Virus record (IMG/VR): IMGVR_UViG_3300027631_001451
Coordinates: 1-33,183 of that record
Origin: a virus
Length of the DNA stretch: 33,183 nucleotides
Direction: 5' to 3' (one strand)
Below are positions 23,902 to 32,516 of this stretch, piece by piece. Both the position numbers and the translations under genes were made by a program. Within the stretch, counting starts at the first letter, position 1, and every line of letters begins with the position of its first letter. The notes under the pieces are model-generated. The model was given only the letters and a program-made list of their open reading frames with translations. It searched no databases and was not told the origin of the DNA.

Positions 23902-26655
23902 ATGGACTATATTGTTGTTGGAACTAGTCGGTGTGAATACCAAGCATGGCAGATAAAGTTACTACACTGGTCATTAAAAAAAGTAAATCAAAAAGGTAAA
24001 TTAGTAGTTCTACTTTCCGGAGATTACGGACATAGACATGAAGCACCAGATTTTAGTTTTTTATCAGACGCAATAGTAATAGATCAGCCTGACTATGCAC
24101 ACCTGTGGCAAACAGCAAACGACGACTGGTGGGGTGGTATTCCTAATAAATATAGATCTGTAGAATGGTTATGTGAGAACAACTACTTTAAAGAAGAAGA
24201 TAAACTTTTATTTTTAGATCCCGATATGTTGTTTACTAAAGCAGTAGATTTCGATCTAGAAGATAATCATATAGTTGGTCAAGACTTTATACACTACATG
24301 CCACTTAAAGGATGGGAAGATCGAGATAAAGATAGTCTTAATACTAAAGGTATAATGTACCCTTTCGCTCTGAAATTTAAGACTTTAAAGAAGTTTTATA
24401 AAAAATATACAGAGTATTGTGAGCAAATACGTAAAAAAGAAGGTAGATGGGAAGCTGAAATGTGGGGATTAGATTATGCTATTAAAGATTCTAATATTAA
24501 AGTAGACCTTATACAAGATATTGGAACTTGTACAGCTTGGAATGACCGCGAAAGAACTATACTAGGAAGTATTATGCATTACCCGAATGTTATACCAGAT
24601 AAAGAAGGAAGTACATTATTTTTTAAACAAGACCATACTTTCGATCAAAAAAAGAAATACGATTTATCTAAAACAATTAGTGAAGCAGGTAATAAAATGG
24701 TTACTGGAGTTGATCAATTTAGAACAGATTATATTTACTATACAAAGTGGGATTTTGAAAATATTTTTAAATTCTATAACGGAAGTAAAGGGTATATAGT
24801 TTTTAGACCATGGCCAGGTGGTTTTAATAATATAAGGATGTCTTTAGAGCTAGCAGTCTGTATAGCTTACTTAACAAACCGAAAATTAGTACTAACCCCA
24901 GAGTATAATATGTACCTTTTACAGGGACATTCAAGCATGGAATCGTTTTTTGATACTTCTAACCTAGGAGTAATCTCTATTTCGTTTGATGACTTCTGTA
25001 AAGAGAAAGGATTAGATACTAATTACGAAAGTGTAAAAGCAGTATCGAAAGTATTAGACTACGACGCAGTAAGACATGTAATAAATTTTGAAAAAATACC
25101 AGTTCCTAATAAGTTCTCAAAATATCGTCCAATACTTAATAAAGAAGACCTCTATACAGATGAGGAATACTTATTTCTAGAATCAAACTTACTAGGAGTA
25201 ACACATCAGACCCTATTTACTAGTTTAGATGTAGAAATTAAAAAACTTATTGCAAAGTATGTCCATTATCGAACAGATATTTTTGATCTAGCTTGGCAGT
25301 TTATTAATAAGTTAGGAGATAAGGAATACTATTCAATTCATATTAGACGAAATGATTTCCAATATAAAGAGTTATTTATTCCTTGCGAACAGATCTTAGA
25401 AAATATAAAAGGTATAATTCCGCAAGGTAGTAAGTTGTATATAGCAACAGACCATAGAGATAAAGAATTCTTTAAACCATTATCAGAGCACTATCAAATA
25501 TTTTTTTACGAAGATATAAAAAAAGAAATAAGTATTTTCACCGAGTTTGATATTAACTGGGTTCCAATTATAGAACAATTTATATGTACTAGGGGTATTA
25601 AATTTATAGGTAACAGCCATTCAACACTATCTTCTTACATTTATAGAATGAGAGGATACATGTCAGATATTGAGGATAAAAACTACTACCTTAACACAGA
25701 AACATTTGAACAATATAATCAAGTACCTTTTACAGCTGATACTCAGTATAAAGGAAACTGGTTTAGAGAATATAATGATAGTTGGAGTTTCGGTAACGGG
25801 AGTATATTTGTATCAATTGCAAGCTACTGTGATTCTCAGATTATAGACACATTAAAGAGTTTATATTCAGAAGCTATAGATCCTAGTAGAGTATACGTAG
25901 GAGTTAATTTGCAGGATACAGAGGAAGCATACGAAAGACTAAAGCAACTTAACTTCCCAAATTTAAAGATAATATTTACACCTAAAGAAGAAGCAAAAGG
26001 TGTTGTATATGCTAGAAATAGAATAAAAAACGAGCTTGTAGGGAATGAAGATTACTTTTTACAAGTAGATTCACATAGTAGATTCAGACAGGCTTGGGAT
26101 GCAATCTTAATACATCAGTATAACAGTATAGAAGAAGGTAAAGTAATTTTAACCACCTACCCTAATCATTTTGATGTTCCAGATTACGAAAAAAAATATT
26201 TAGATAAGCCAAACAATACACCTTTACGTATAAGAAGGTTTTTACAAGAATCAAGTAATAACGATAATAGACATATAGCTGAAAATTTACCTACACTAGA
26301 AGACTATAAAGTAGTAGAGACTAGATGGGCTGCCGCAGGATTTTTATTTACTAGGAGAGAATGGTTAGAAGAAGTAAAGATACCGAATAATATAAGATTT
26401 AACGGAGAAGAAGATTTTCAAACATTTCTTAGCTACTTAAAAGGTTGGAATTTGAGAGTTACATCTTTAGCAACAGTATGGCATAACTACAACTTTAAAA
26501 CATCTGATACAGATGAACCGTACAGAGAGCATAATAATAAGTACTTTATAGATGATACGGCAATAGACTTAGTCAATCATTTTCTATTTAACGAAACACA
26601 TACACGAACATTAGATGATTTAGAAAGTTATTTTAATATAAAATTAAAAAGGTAA
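23902..26655 (+). CDS. Three-domain glycosyltransferase (HPAT-like, O-FucT-like, GT60-like)
   Basis: This 917-residue fusion has three glycosyltransferase domains. Residues 1 to about 265 are GT-A type: YQAWQIKLLHWSLKK, VEWLCENNYF and Asp106-Pro-Asp108 (LFLDPDMLF) resemble hydroxyproline O-arabinosyltransferase/peptidyl-serine galactosyltransferase proteins. Residues about 297-605 resemble protein O-fucosyltransferases: RPWPGGFNNIRMSLELAVC, HIRRND (480-485) and FIGNSHSTLSSYI. Residues about 633-917 match the GlcNAc-transferase family that includes Skp1-hydroxyproline GlcNAc transferase: FVSIASYCDS, VVYARNRI, FLQVDSHSRF (Asp723, His725), AAGFLF and FNGEEDFQ. The hydroxylase gene is immediately upstream, supporting action on hydroxyproline. 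The second and third domain calls are firmer than the first. Confidence 0.82.
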   Translation: MDYIVVGTSRCEYQAWQIKLLHWSLKKVNQKGKLVVLLSGDYGHRHEAPDFSFLSDAIVIDQPDYAHLWQTANDDWWGGIPNKYRSVEWLCENNYFKEEDKLLFLDPDMLFTKAVDFDLEDNHIVGQDFIHYMPLKGWEDRDKDSLNTKGIMYPFALKFKTLKKFYKKYTEYCEQIRKKEGRWEAEMWGLDYAIKDSNIKVDLIQDIGTCTAWNDRERTILGSIMHYPNVIPDKEGSTLFFKQDHTFDQKKKYDLSKTISEAGNKMVTGVDQFRTDYIYYTKWDFENIFKFYNGSKGYIVFRPWPGGFNNIRMSLELAVCIAYLTNRKLVLTPEYNMYLLQGHSSMESFFDTSNLGVISISFDDFCKEKGLDTNYESVKAVSKVLDYDAVRHVINFEKIPVPNKFSKYRPILNKEDLYTDEEYLFLESNLLGVTHQTLFTSLDVEIKKLIAKYVHYRTDIFDLAWQFINKLGDKEYYSIHIRRNDFQYKELFIPCEQILENIKGIIPQGSKLYIATDHRDKEFFKPLSEHYQIFFYEDIKKEISIFTEFDINWVPIIEQFICTRGIKFIGNSHSTLSSYIYRMRGYMSDIEDKNYYLNTETFEQYNQVPFTADTQYKGNWFREYNDSWSFGNGSIFVSIASYCDSQIIDTLKSLYSEAIDPSRVYVGVNLQDTEEAYERLKQLNFPNLKIIFTPKEEAKGVVYARNRIKNELVGNEDYFLQVDSHSRFRQAWDAILIHQYNSIEEGKVILTTYPNHFDVPDYEKKYLDKPNNTPLRIRRFLQESSNNDNRHIAENLPTLEDYKVVETRWAAAGFLFTRREWLEEVKIPNNIRFNGEEDFQTFLSYLKGWNLRVTSLATVWHNYNFKTSDTDEPYREHNNKYFIDDTAIDLVNHFLFNETHTRTLDDLESYFNIKLKR

Positions 26656-26656
26656 T

Positions 26657-28201
26657 ATGTTTAATTTAGGTTTTTTTGGATCACATAATGGTAGTTTAGC
26701 CATCTCCTTTAAAGGAAAAGTCCTAGAAGTAGTAGAACTTGAACGTTTAATTAACGTAAAGAATGCTGCTTTCTTTTATTGGGGGCATCATGATAATATA
26801 GTGGAATTATTAACAGAAATTAAAAACTACTTTAATACAAAATACGGAGTAGAAAAATACGACAACGTAATCTATAACTCAGTAGATAAAGAGATGTGGA
26901 AAATATTCCCAGCTAACAACTACCAATGGTTACCGCATCACGAAGCTCATGCTTATTCCGGACTATATCAATCTAACTACGATAAAGCATTAATTATATC
27001 CTTTGACGGAGGAAGTGACGAAGGTTTTTTTAATATTTACCTAGGAGATAAGAATAGTCAAACACCTATAGAGAAGATTTACGTAGGTAAGAAAGACTAT
27101 GCAGTATCGTACATGATGCCTTCTCATTTTATCTCGGATATAAAACAAGAATGGATATACACAGGTAATCTTATCTATGCCGGCAAACTAATGGGATTAG
27201 CTGGCTTTGGGAAAGTAGACCAGAATCTTATTCAACCTTTCAGAGATTTTTACTATTCCAATACAACAGATAATATAAGTGAAGCATTAACTCGCTTTAT
27301 GAAGATATTCAATATAGAATCGGAGCAGACACGATTAGAGGGGGATTCTGCTAAGAACTTAGCTGCTACTAATCAGTATGTGTTTGAACAGTTATTTGAA
27401 GAAGAAACAAGAAATATCCTAGAACTTTATAATAATATTCCTCTTATTATTACTGGCGGCTGTGGTTTAAATATATTACTAAATACTAAGTTAGCAGAAC
27501 AAAGAGAAACTTTCGTTACTCCTAATCCAAACGATACAGGTTTAGCAGTAGGATTAGTTTGTAGTAAAATAAAACCATATGACCCGGTGGATACAACCTA
27601 CCTAGGTCCGGAAGTTTGGGATAGAAACTTACTACCTAAAATACTATACGATAGGAAAGGTAGTAAAATAAAAATAATAGAGCTAGTACAAAAGTTAATT
27701 AACGGTGAAATTATTGGGATAGTTAGAGGTAGGTCCGAACATGGACCAAGAGCTTTAGGAAATAGAAGTATAATATGCGACCCAACAATTGGAGAAATGA
27801 AAGATACTTTAAATGCTAAAGTAAAAGGAAGGGAATACTATAGACCTTTCGCACCAGTAGTTAGATTAGAAGATATTAATAAATACTTTAACTGGAATAA
27901 AGAATCTAGATGGATGTCTTTTTGTCCTGAAGTTAAGGAAGAATATAAGAATGTACTAAAAGCTATTACCCATGTAGACGGAACAGCACGAGTACAGACA
28001 GTTACAAGAGAGCAAAATGAATTTTTATACGACCTTTTAACAGAAATGCATAACCAAAAAGGTATTGGAGTACTACTTAACACTTCTTTTAATATAGCAG
28101 GAAAACCTATCTTAAATACATATGAAGATGCTCTTTGGGTATTAGATAATAAACAAATGGATGCACTTTTATTAGAGGATTACTACATTAAAAAAACATA
28201 G
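26657..28201 (+). CDS. O-carbamoyltransferase 1 (NodU/CmcH/TobZ family)
   Basis: The 514-residue enzyme of the carbamoyltransferase family transfers a carbamoyl group from carbamoyl phosphate, through carbamoyl-adenylate, to a hydroxyl, usually on a sugar. The N-terminal Kae1-like half has the metal motif HxxxH in HHEAHAYSGLYQ and ISFDGGSDEG, then AGKLMGLAGFGK, IITGGCGLN and PNPNDTGLAVGL. The C-terminal half has SEHGPRALGNRSIIC, KVKGREYYRPFAPV, THVDGTARVQTV and LLNTSFNIAGKPI. All family blocks look intact. It starts one base after the three-domain glycosyltransferase and is paralogous to the gene at 29932, sharing these blocks with many substitutions. The acceptor is probably a sugar made or attached by the neighbouring enzymes. 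Confidence 0.92.
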   Translation: MFNLGFFGSHNGSLAISFKGKVLEVVELERLINVKNAAFFYWGHHDNIVELLTEIKNYFNTKYGVEKYDNVIYNSVDKEMWKIFPANNYQWLPHHEAHAYSGLYQSNYDKALIISFDGGSDEGFFNIYLGDKNSQTPIEKIYVGKKDYAVSYMMPSHFISDIKQEWIYTGNLIYAGKLMGLAGFGKVDQNLIQPFRDFYYSNTTDNISEALTRFMKIFNIESEQTRLEGDSAKNLAATNQYVFEQLFEEETRNILELYNNIPLIITGGCGLNILLNTKLAEQRETFVTPNPNDTGLAVGLVCSKIKPYDPVDTTYLGPEVWDRNLLPKILYDRKGSKIKIIELVQKLINGEIIGIVRGRSEHGPRALGNRSIICDPTIGEMKDTLNAKVKGREYYRPFAPVVRLEDINKYFNWNKESRWMSFCPEVKEEYKNVLKAITHVDGTARVQTVTREQNEFLYDLLTEMHNQKGIGVLLNTSFNIAGKPILNTYEDALWVLDNKQMDALLLEDYYIKKT

Positions 28202-28202
28202 T

Positions 28203-29027
28203 ATGAACTACTTAATAGGGTCTATAAAACATTGTGATAAACTTAGAATTAATAGCTGGATACAGAGTGCTTTAAAGTATTGTGATTGTAAAATCGTACT
28301 TTTAGTATTAGATCAAGAAATTCCTAATAGTTTATTAGAACTTGAAACACTAGGAATAAAATTAATACATTCTCCTACTAAGGATGAAATAGATACTAAT
28401 ATATGTAAATGGGAAAGGCATTTTAAAGCTAGAGAATTTTTAAAGACCTTAACACAGGAAGACATAGTTCTTTTAACAGATACGGTAGATGTTATTTTTC
28501 AAAAAGATCCATTTGAATGGTTTTTAAAAAACGCAACAAAAGATGTAATACTTACCTCAGAAGGTATTGAACATAAAGATGAACCTTGGAATAGAAAAGC
28601 TATTGAAATAGACCATACTGAATTTTGTAAAGAATTAGAAAATAAAGAAGTAATAAACTCAGGAATTATTTTTGGCAGACCTCACCCCGTTACAAACATA
28701 TTACTACATATGTATGTTGCTACTAGAAAACAAAATTTAGAAAGTGCTGATCAACCTGCTTTGAATGTAGCACTACTTTCTACTTTTCTAACCGATAATA
28801 TTCAGATAGTTAACAGTGATAACGGATTAGCGGTACATTGCGGAGTAGCCGGCCCTAGTGGTGTATTTTACGAATGGGGTTTCGCAGACAAATATAAGTA
28901 CGGAGTGCCAATTAAAGAAGATAATGAGATTGTAAATAAGAAGACTAAAGAAACTTTCTGTATAGTACACCAGTATAATAGGGTACAAGAATGGAAGGCA
29001 TTTTTTACAGAACTTTATAATAATTAA
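28203..29027 (+). CDS. GT-A fold glycosyltransferase
   Basis: This is a 274-residue single-domain glycosyltransferase. A Rossmann-like N-terminus (NYLIGSIKHCDKLRINSWI) leads to the nucleotide-sugar motif LLTDTVDVIFQKDPF with Asp93 and Asp96, followed by VINSGIIFGRPHPV, ADQPALNVALLS and a late His-Tyr/His pair (AVHCGV, CIVHQYNRV). The pattern resembles the glycosyltransferase domain of procollagen lysyl hydroxylases and related GT-A enzymes. It is distantly like the first domain of the 917-residue protein. It is one base after carbamoyltransferase 1 and two bases before a GT60-like gene. Donor and acceptor cannot be read from the sequence. Confidence 0.7.
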   Translation: MNYLIGSIKHCDKLRINSWIQSALKYCDCKIVLLVLDQEIPNSLLELETLGIKLIHSPTKDEIDTNICKWERHFKAREFLKTLTQEDIVLLTDTVDVIFQKDPFEWFLKNATKDVILTSEGIEHKDEPWNRKAIEIDHTEFCKELENKEVINSGIIFGRPHPVTNILLHMYVATRKQNLESADQPALNVALLSTFLTDNIQIVNSDNGLAVHCGVAGPSGVFYEWGFADKYKYGVPIKEDNEIVNKKTKETFCIVHQYNRVQEWKAFFTELYNN

Positions 29028-29029
29028 AA

Positions 29030-29935
29030 ATGGGTAATACAATTTTTATATCTATTGCTAGTTTTATAGACACAGACTTAAGGAATACAATACTAAGCTG
29101 TATTAATCAAGCTAAACACCCAGAAAATATTACTTTTGGAATAATACTACAATATAATAACGAAGAGGGGACTAATGAAACATGTATAGATGATTTAATT
29201 AATAGGTATAATATTAGAATAAAAAAATACTGGTTTGAAGAATCGAAAGGAGGTTGTTGGGCTAGAAATCAGGTAACTACTCTATACCAAAATGAAGATT
29301 ATGTACTACAGTTAGATGCTCATATTAGGATGATCAAAAACTGGGATGTACTGTTAGTTAGAGAATATTTAGAACTAAAAGAAAATAATAATAAGCCACT
29401 TCTTTCTTACCTATCACCATCATTTTTTAGAAAGGAAGAGTTAGGATTAGATTATGACTTTAAACATATAGATGATCCATATATCATAAATGTACCGACA
29501 ATAAAGTCTATCACAGGAGACTACTGGCCTATGTTTGGAGGATATGAAGATGAAGCCCATACTAATAGAAAACCTAATAACGTATCTTTATTATACGCGG
29601 GGTTTGTATTTACCCAAGGAAGTTGGCTTCTAGAAGTAAAAAACGACCCTGAACATTACTATACAGGAGAAGAATTTGCTTTATCTATACGATCATTCAC
29701 TCACGGGTATAATATTTATATACCCAGTCAGATAATGTCTTGGCATTTATCTAGACCTAATCATATACATCATTTCAAAGTATTAGATGGTAATAAAAAC
29801 CATATTAAGGCAATGGAACAACTTTATAAATTAATATTTGGAGGAGATTTAGGTGAATACGGATTAGGAACTGAAAGAACATTACAACAGTACGAAGAAT
29901 TTGCAAAAATTAATATAAAAGAAAGAAGAATATGA
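29030..29935 (+). CDS. GlcNAc-transferase family (GT60-like) glycosyltransferase
   Basis: This 301-residue protein is homologous to the C-terminal domain of the 917-residue glycosyltransferase and to Skp1-hydroxyproline GlcNAc transferase-type enzymes. Shared marks are TIFISIASFIDTDLRNTI, GGCWARNQVTTL, YVLQLDAHIRM with Asp96 and His98 as the metal motif, a YAGFVFTQGSWL stretch, YYTGEEFALSIRSFTHGYNI, and a late MSWHLSR. The length is close to that single domain alone. It overlaps carbamoyltransferase 2 by four bases (ATGA). The arrangement glycosyltransferase then carbamoyltransferase occurs twice in the cluster. It could act on hydroxyproline or extend the glycan begun there. Confidence 0.8.
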   Translation: MGNTIFISIASFIDTDLRNTILSCINQAKHPENITFGIILQYNNEEGTNETCIDDLINRYNIRIKKYWFEESKGGCWARNQVTTLYQNEDYVLQLDAHIRMIKNWDVLLVREYLELKENNNKPLLSYLSPSFFRKEELGLDYDFKHIDDPYIINVPTIKSITGDYWPMFGGYEDEAHTNRKPNNVSLLYAGFVFTQGSWLLEVKNDPEHYYTGEEFALSIRSFTHGYNIYIPSQIMSWHLSRPNHIHHFKVLDGNKNHIKAMEQLYKLIFGGDLGEYGLGTERTLQQYEEFAKINIKERRI

Positions 29936-31503
29936 ACATACTAAGTGTGTTTTTAGGACACAATGCATCAATGACCATTTCAAAAGATGGAGAGATATTA
30001 GAAGTCTTAGAATTCGAAAGACTCACTAATGTTAAAAATGGTGGTTGTTTAGCTCAAGTAGGAGTTAAAGATCCTAAAACTATTATGACATTAATTAAAG
30101 ATTACCTAATGGTAAGATTTGGAGTAAAGCATTTTGACTTACTACTTCTTAATCAGATAGATCTTTCATTTCTAAGAAAACAACATTTTACTACAGATAC
30201 AGAATTATTAAAATTCTTTAATGCAGAAAGATATGAATTAGTTAATCACCAGCATGGACATATGGCCTGCGCTTTTTACCAATCATCATACAACACTATA
30301 AGAGGATGTAGCTTTGATGGCGGCGGTAATGATGGAAATTTTAATATATTTGACTGTTCTAGAGAAAATGGAGTTAGACAAATAGCACAAATACCTAATC
30401 ATTCTTTAGGAATGAGATTAGCTGAACTAGGTCAGTACACTAAATCGTTAAGAAGAGAAAGAGACTTTTGGACAGACGGAGGCTTAGTATACCCAGGCAA
30501 ACTTATGGGATTATCATCTTACGGTAAAGTAGTAGATGAATGGCTCCTAGCATTTGAAGAATTCTATACAGGAGTGTACCACTCTAGCGACCTACATGCT
30601 AACTACAAAAGATTAAAAGAAAAATTAGACTTACCTGACGAGTACGAAGGAGAACTAGAAGTTAACTTAGTAGCTACTTCCCAAAGAATGTTTGAAGAAA
30701 AATTTGATAAATTAGTAAGACCTTATTTTGAAAATCAGAATTCATTTATAATCACCGGAGGATCAGCTTTAAATATAATTAATAATCAACGTTTATCTAA
30801 AGAAAGACAAATATTTGTTCCACCTAATCCAAGTGATTGTGGTTTATCTTTAGGGTTTATGTTAGATTATTTAAAACCTAAGACTGCATTTAACGGAACT
30901 TATTTAGGACCTGAAGTTTGGGATAAAGCAATGTTAACTGAGTACGTAGAAAAGTATAATGGTAAGAAGTATAGTTTTGATGATATTATTCCGGACCTGA
31001 TAGCAGGAAAAATTATAGGAGTAGTACGTAAAGGATCAGAACTAGGACCAAGAGCGTTAGGTAACAGGAGTATAATATGTCACGCTGCAATACCGGGTAT
31101 GAAAGATATCTTAAATGCAAAGGTAAAGAATAGGGAAGCATATAGACCATTTGCTCCTGTATGCCGACTAGAAGACTCTTACCAGTATTTTGATATTAAA
31201 AATACAGATAATAAATGGATGTCATTCTGCCCTGATGTAAGACCAGAATACAAAGGTATATTATCATCAGCAACACATATTGACGGAACAGCTCGATTAC
31301 AGACAGTAACTCAGTCGCAAAATGACTGGTTATACTACTTACTAACTAGATTTAAAGATTTTAACCCTCACCCGGTGTTATTAAATACATCTTTTAATAT
31401 AGCAGGTAAGCCAATCTTAAACAGTTATCGAGATGCTATATGGATGTTAGAGAATACTCAAATGGATGGATTAATATTAGAAGATTATTATATAAAAAAA
31501 TAA
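29932..31503 (+). CDS. O-carbamoyltransferase 2 (NodU/CmcH/TobZ family)
   Basis: This 523-residue paralogue of carbamoyltransferase 1 is also apparently complete. The metal motif is HxxxH within NHQHGHMACAFYQSSY, followed by SFDGGGNDGNF, PGKLMGLSSYGK, IITGGSALN, PNPSDCGLSLGF, SELGPRALGNRSIIC, KVKNREAYRPFAPV, THIDGTARLQTV and LLNTSFNIAGKPI. The ATG lies inside the preceding gene's stop region (ATGA), so the two are translationally coupled. Two copies differing along the whole length suggest two carbamoylated positions or two sugar acceptors rather than a recent duplication. GDP-mannose epimerase follows four bases later. Confidence 0.92.
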   Translation: MNILSVFLGHNASMTISKDGEILEVLEFERLTNVKNGGCLAQVGVKDPKTIMTLIKDYLMVRFGVKHFDLLLLNQIDLSFLRKQHFTTDTELLKFFNAERYELVNHQHGHMACAFYQSSYNTIRGCSFDGGGNDGNFNIFDCSRENGVRQIAQIPNHSLGMRLAELGQYTKSLRRERDFWTDGGLVYPGKLMGLSSYGKVVDEWLLAFEEFYTGVYHSSDLHANYKRLKEKLDLPDEYEGELEVNLVATSQRMFEEKFDKLVRPYFENQNSFIITGGSALNIINNQRLSKERQIFVPPNPSDCGLSLGFMLDYLKPKTAFNGTYLGPEVWDKAMLTEYVEKYNGKKYSFDDIIPDLIAGKIIGVVRKGSELGPRALGNRSIICHAAIPGMKDILNAKVKNREAYRPFAPVCRLEDSYQYFDIKNTDNKWMSFCPDVRPEYKGILSSATHIDGTARLQTVTQSQNDWLYYLLTRFKDFNPHPVLLNTSFNIAGKPILNSYRDAIWMLENTQMDGLILEDYYIKK

Positions 31504-31507
31504 ACAT

Positions 31508-32479
31508 ATGAAAACAGCATTAGTACTAGGTGCCGGAGGTTTTATTGGTTCACATTTAGTTACAAGATTAAAATCAGAAGGGTACTGGATAAGAGGAGTA
31601 GATATTAAATACCCAGACTTTTCACATTCTACAGCAGATGACTTTGTTATAGCTGATTTAAGAGACCCGTTAAAAACATCTGTAGTTATGTATGCACCAG
31701 ACAGTAAACCTTTTGATGAAGTTTACCAATTAGCAGCAGATATGGGAGGAGCAGGTTATATTAATACTGGAGATCATGATGCGGATGTGGTTCATAACTC
31801 AATGTTGATAAATCTTAATGTATTAAACGAAGCACATAAGAAAAATGTAAAAAAGATATTTTATGCATCATCTGCCTGTGTTTATAACGAACATAACCAG
31901 TTAAATCCTGAAAATCCAAACTGTAAAGAAGATTCTGTATACCCTGCACAACCAGATTCGGAATATGGGTGGGAAAAACTATTTTCTGAACGATTATATG
32001 CAACATATAACCGAAATTACGGTGTAGATATAAGAGTTGCTCGTTTCCATAATATATTTGGACCAGAAGGTACTTTTGATGGAGGTAAAGAGAAAGCACC
32101 CGCAGCAATCTGCCGTAAAGTATCAGAATCGCTAGCAAATAGTGAAATAGAGGTATGGGGAGATGGATTACAAACTCGATCATTCCTTTATATAGATGAA
32201 GCTATAGAAGGTGTCCGTCGATTAATGAATTCTGAATATAAAGAACCTATTAACATAGGTAGTGATGAAATGGTTTCAATAAACCAACTAGCCGAATGGA
32301 CAATTGAAATAAGCGGTAAAATGATAGGTATTAAAAATATTCCTGGTCCTCAAGGAGTGAGAGGTAGAACATCTGATAACACTTTAATAAAAGAGAAGTT
32401 AGGTTGGGCACCATCACAACCCTTGCATGTAGGTTTAACTGAAACTTATAAATGGATAGCTAGTAAAATAGAGTCTTAA
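31508..32479 (+). CDS. GDP-mannose 3,5-epimerase
   Basis: This 323-residue extended SDR enzyme is very like plant GDP-mannose 3,5-epimerase, which converts GDP-D-mannose to GDP-L-galactose (and GDP-L-gulose). It has the Rossmann motif GAGGFIGSH (8-16), QLAADMGGAGYI, ASSACVY, SEYGWEKL, RFHNIFGPEGT, EKAPAAICRK, EVWGDGLQTRSF, NIGSDEMVSI and GVRGRTSDNTLIKEKLGWAP. The residues I recall as catalytic in Arabidopsis GME (Cys145, Tyr174, Lys178, Lys217, Arg306) align at a constant offset of 21 as Cys124, Tyr153, Lys157, Lys196 and Arg285. It ends the glycan operon and would supply a GDP-L-sugar donor, plausibly for the O-fucosyltransferase-like domain upstream. Confidence 0.92.
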   Translation: MKTALVLGAGGFIGSHLVTRLKSEGYWIRGVDIKYPDFSHSTADDFVIADLRDPLKTSVVMYAPDSKPFDEVYQLAADMGGAGYINTGDHDADVVHNSMLINLNVLNEAHKKNVKKIFYASSACVYNEHNQLNPENPNCKEDSVYPAQPDSEYGWEKLFSERLYATYNRNYGVDIRVARFHNIFGPEGTFDGGKEKAPAAICRKVSESLANSEIEVWGDGLQTRSFLYIDEAIEGVRRLMNSEYKEPINIGSDEMVSINQLAEWTIEISGKMIGIKNIPGPQGVRGRTSDNTLIKEKLGWAPSQPLHVGLTETYKWIASKIES

Positions 32480-32483
32480 TTGC

Positions 32484-32491
32484 TATTTATA
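32484..32491 (+). promoter_or_regulatory. TATTTATA element upstream of the Pro-rich protein gene
   Basis: TATTTATA lies 25 bases before ATG 32517, five bases after the epimerase stop. It places the Pro-rich gene in the same class as the tail genes, unlike the operon before it. A Shine-Dalgarno-like AGAGG (32509-32513) precedes this start, which is unusual in this window. Confidence 0.5.
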
Positions 32492-32516
32492 CAATATAAT
32501 TAATTAGTAGAGGTAG

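Noticed and set aside
29705-29725. TATTTATAT inside a GGGTAT/ATACCC stem as a promoter
   Set aside because: It lies in the middle of the GT60-like coding sequence with no gene start downstream within a suitable distance. It is noted only as a possible RNA feature.
22648-31503. DNA base hypermodification system (oxygenase + glycosyltransferases + carbamoyltransferases)
   Set aside because: The oxygenase is of prolyl-hydroxylase type, the glycosyltransferases resemble protein-acting families, and no thymidylate/hydroxymethylase-type base enzyme or TET/JBP motif is in the window. It remains a secondary possibility.
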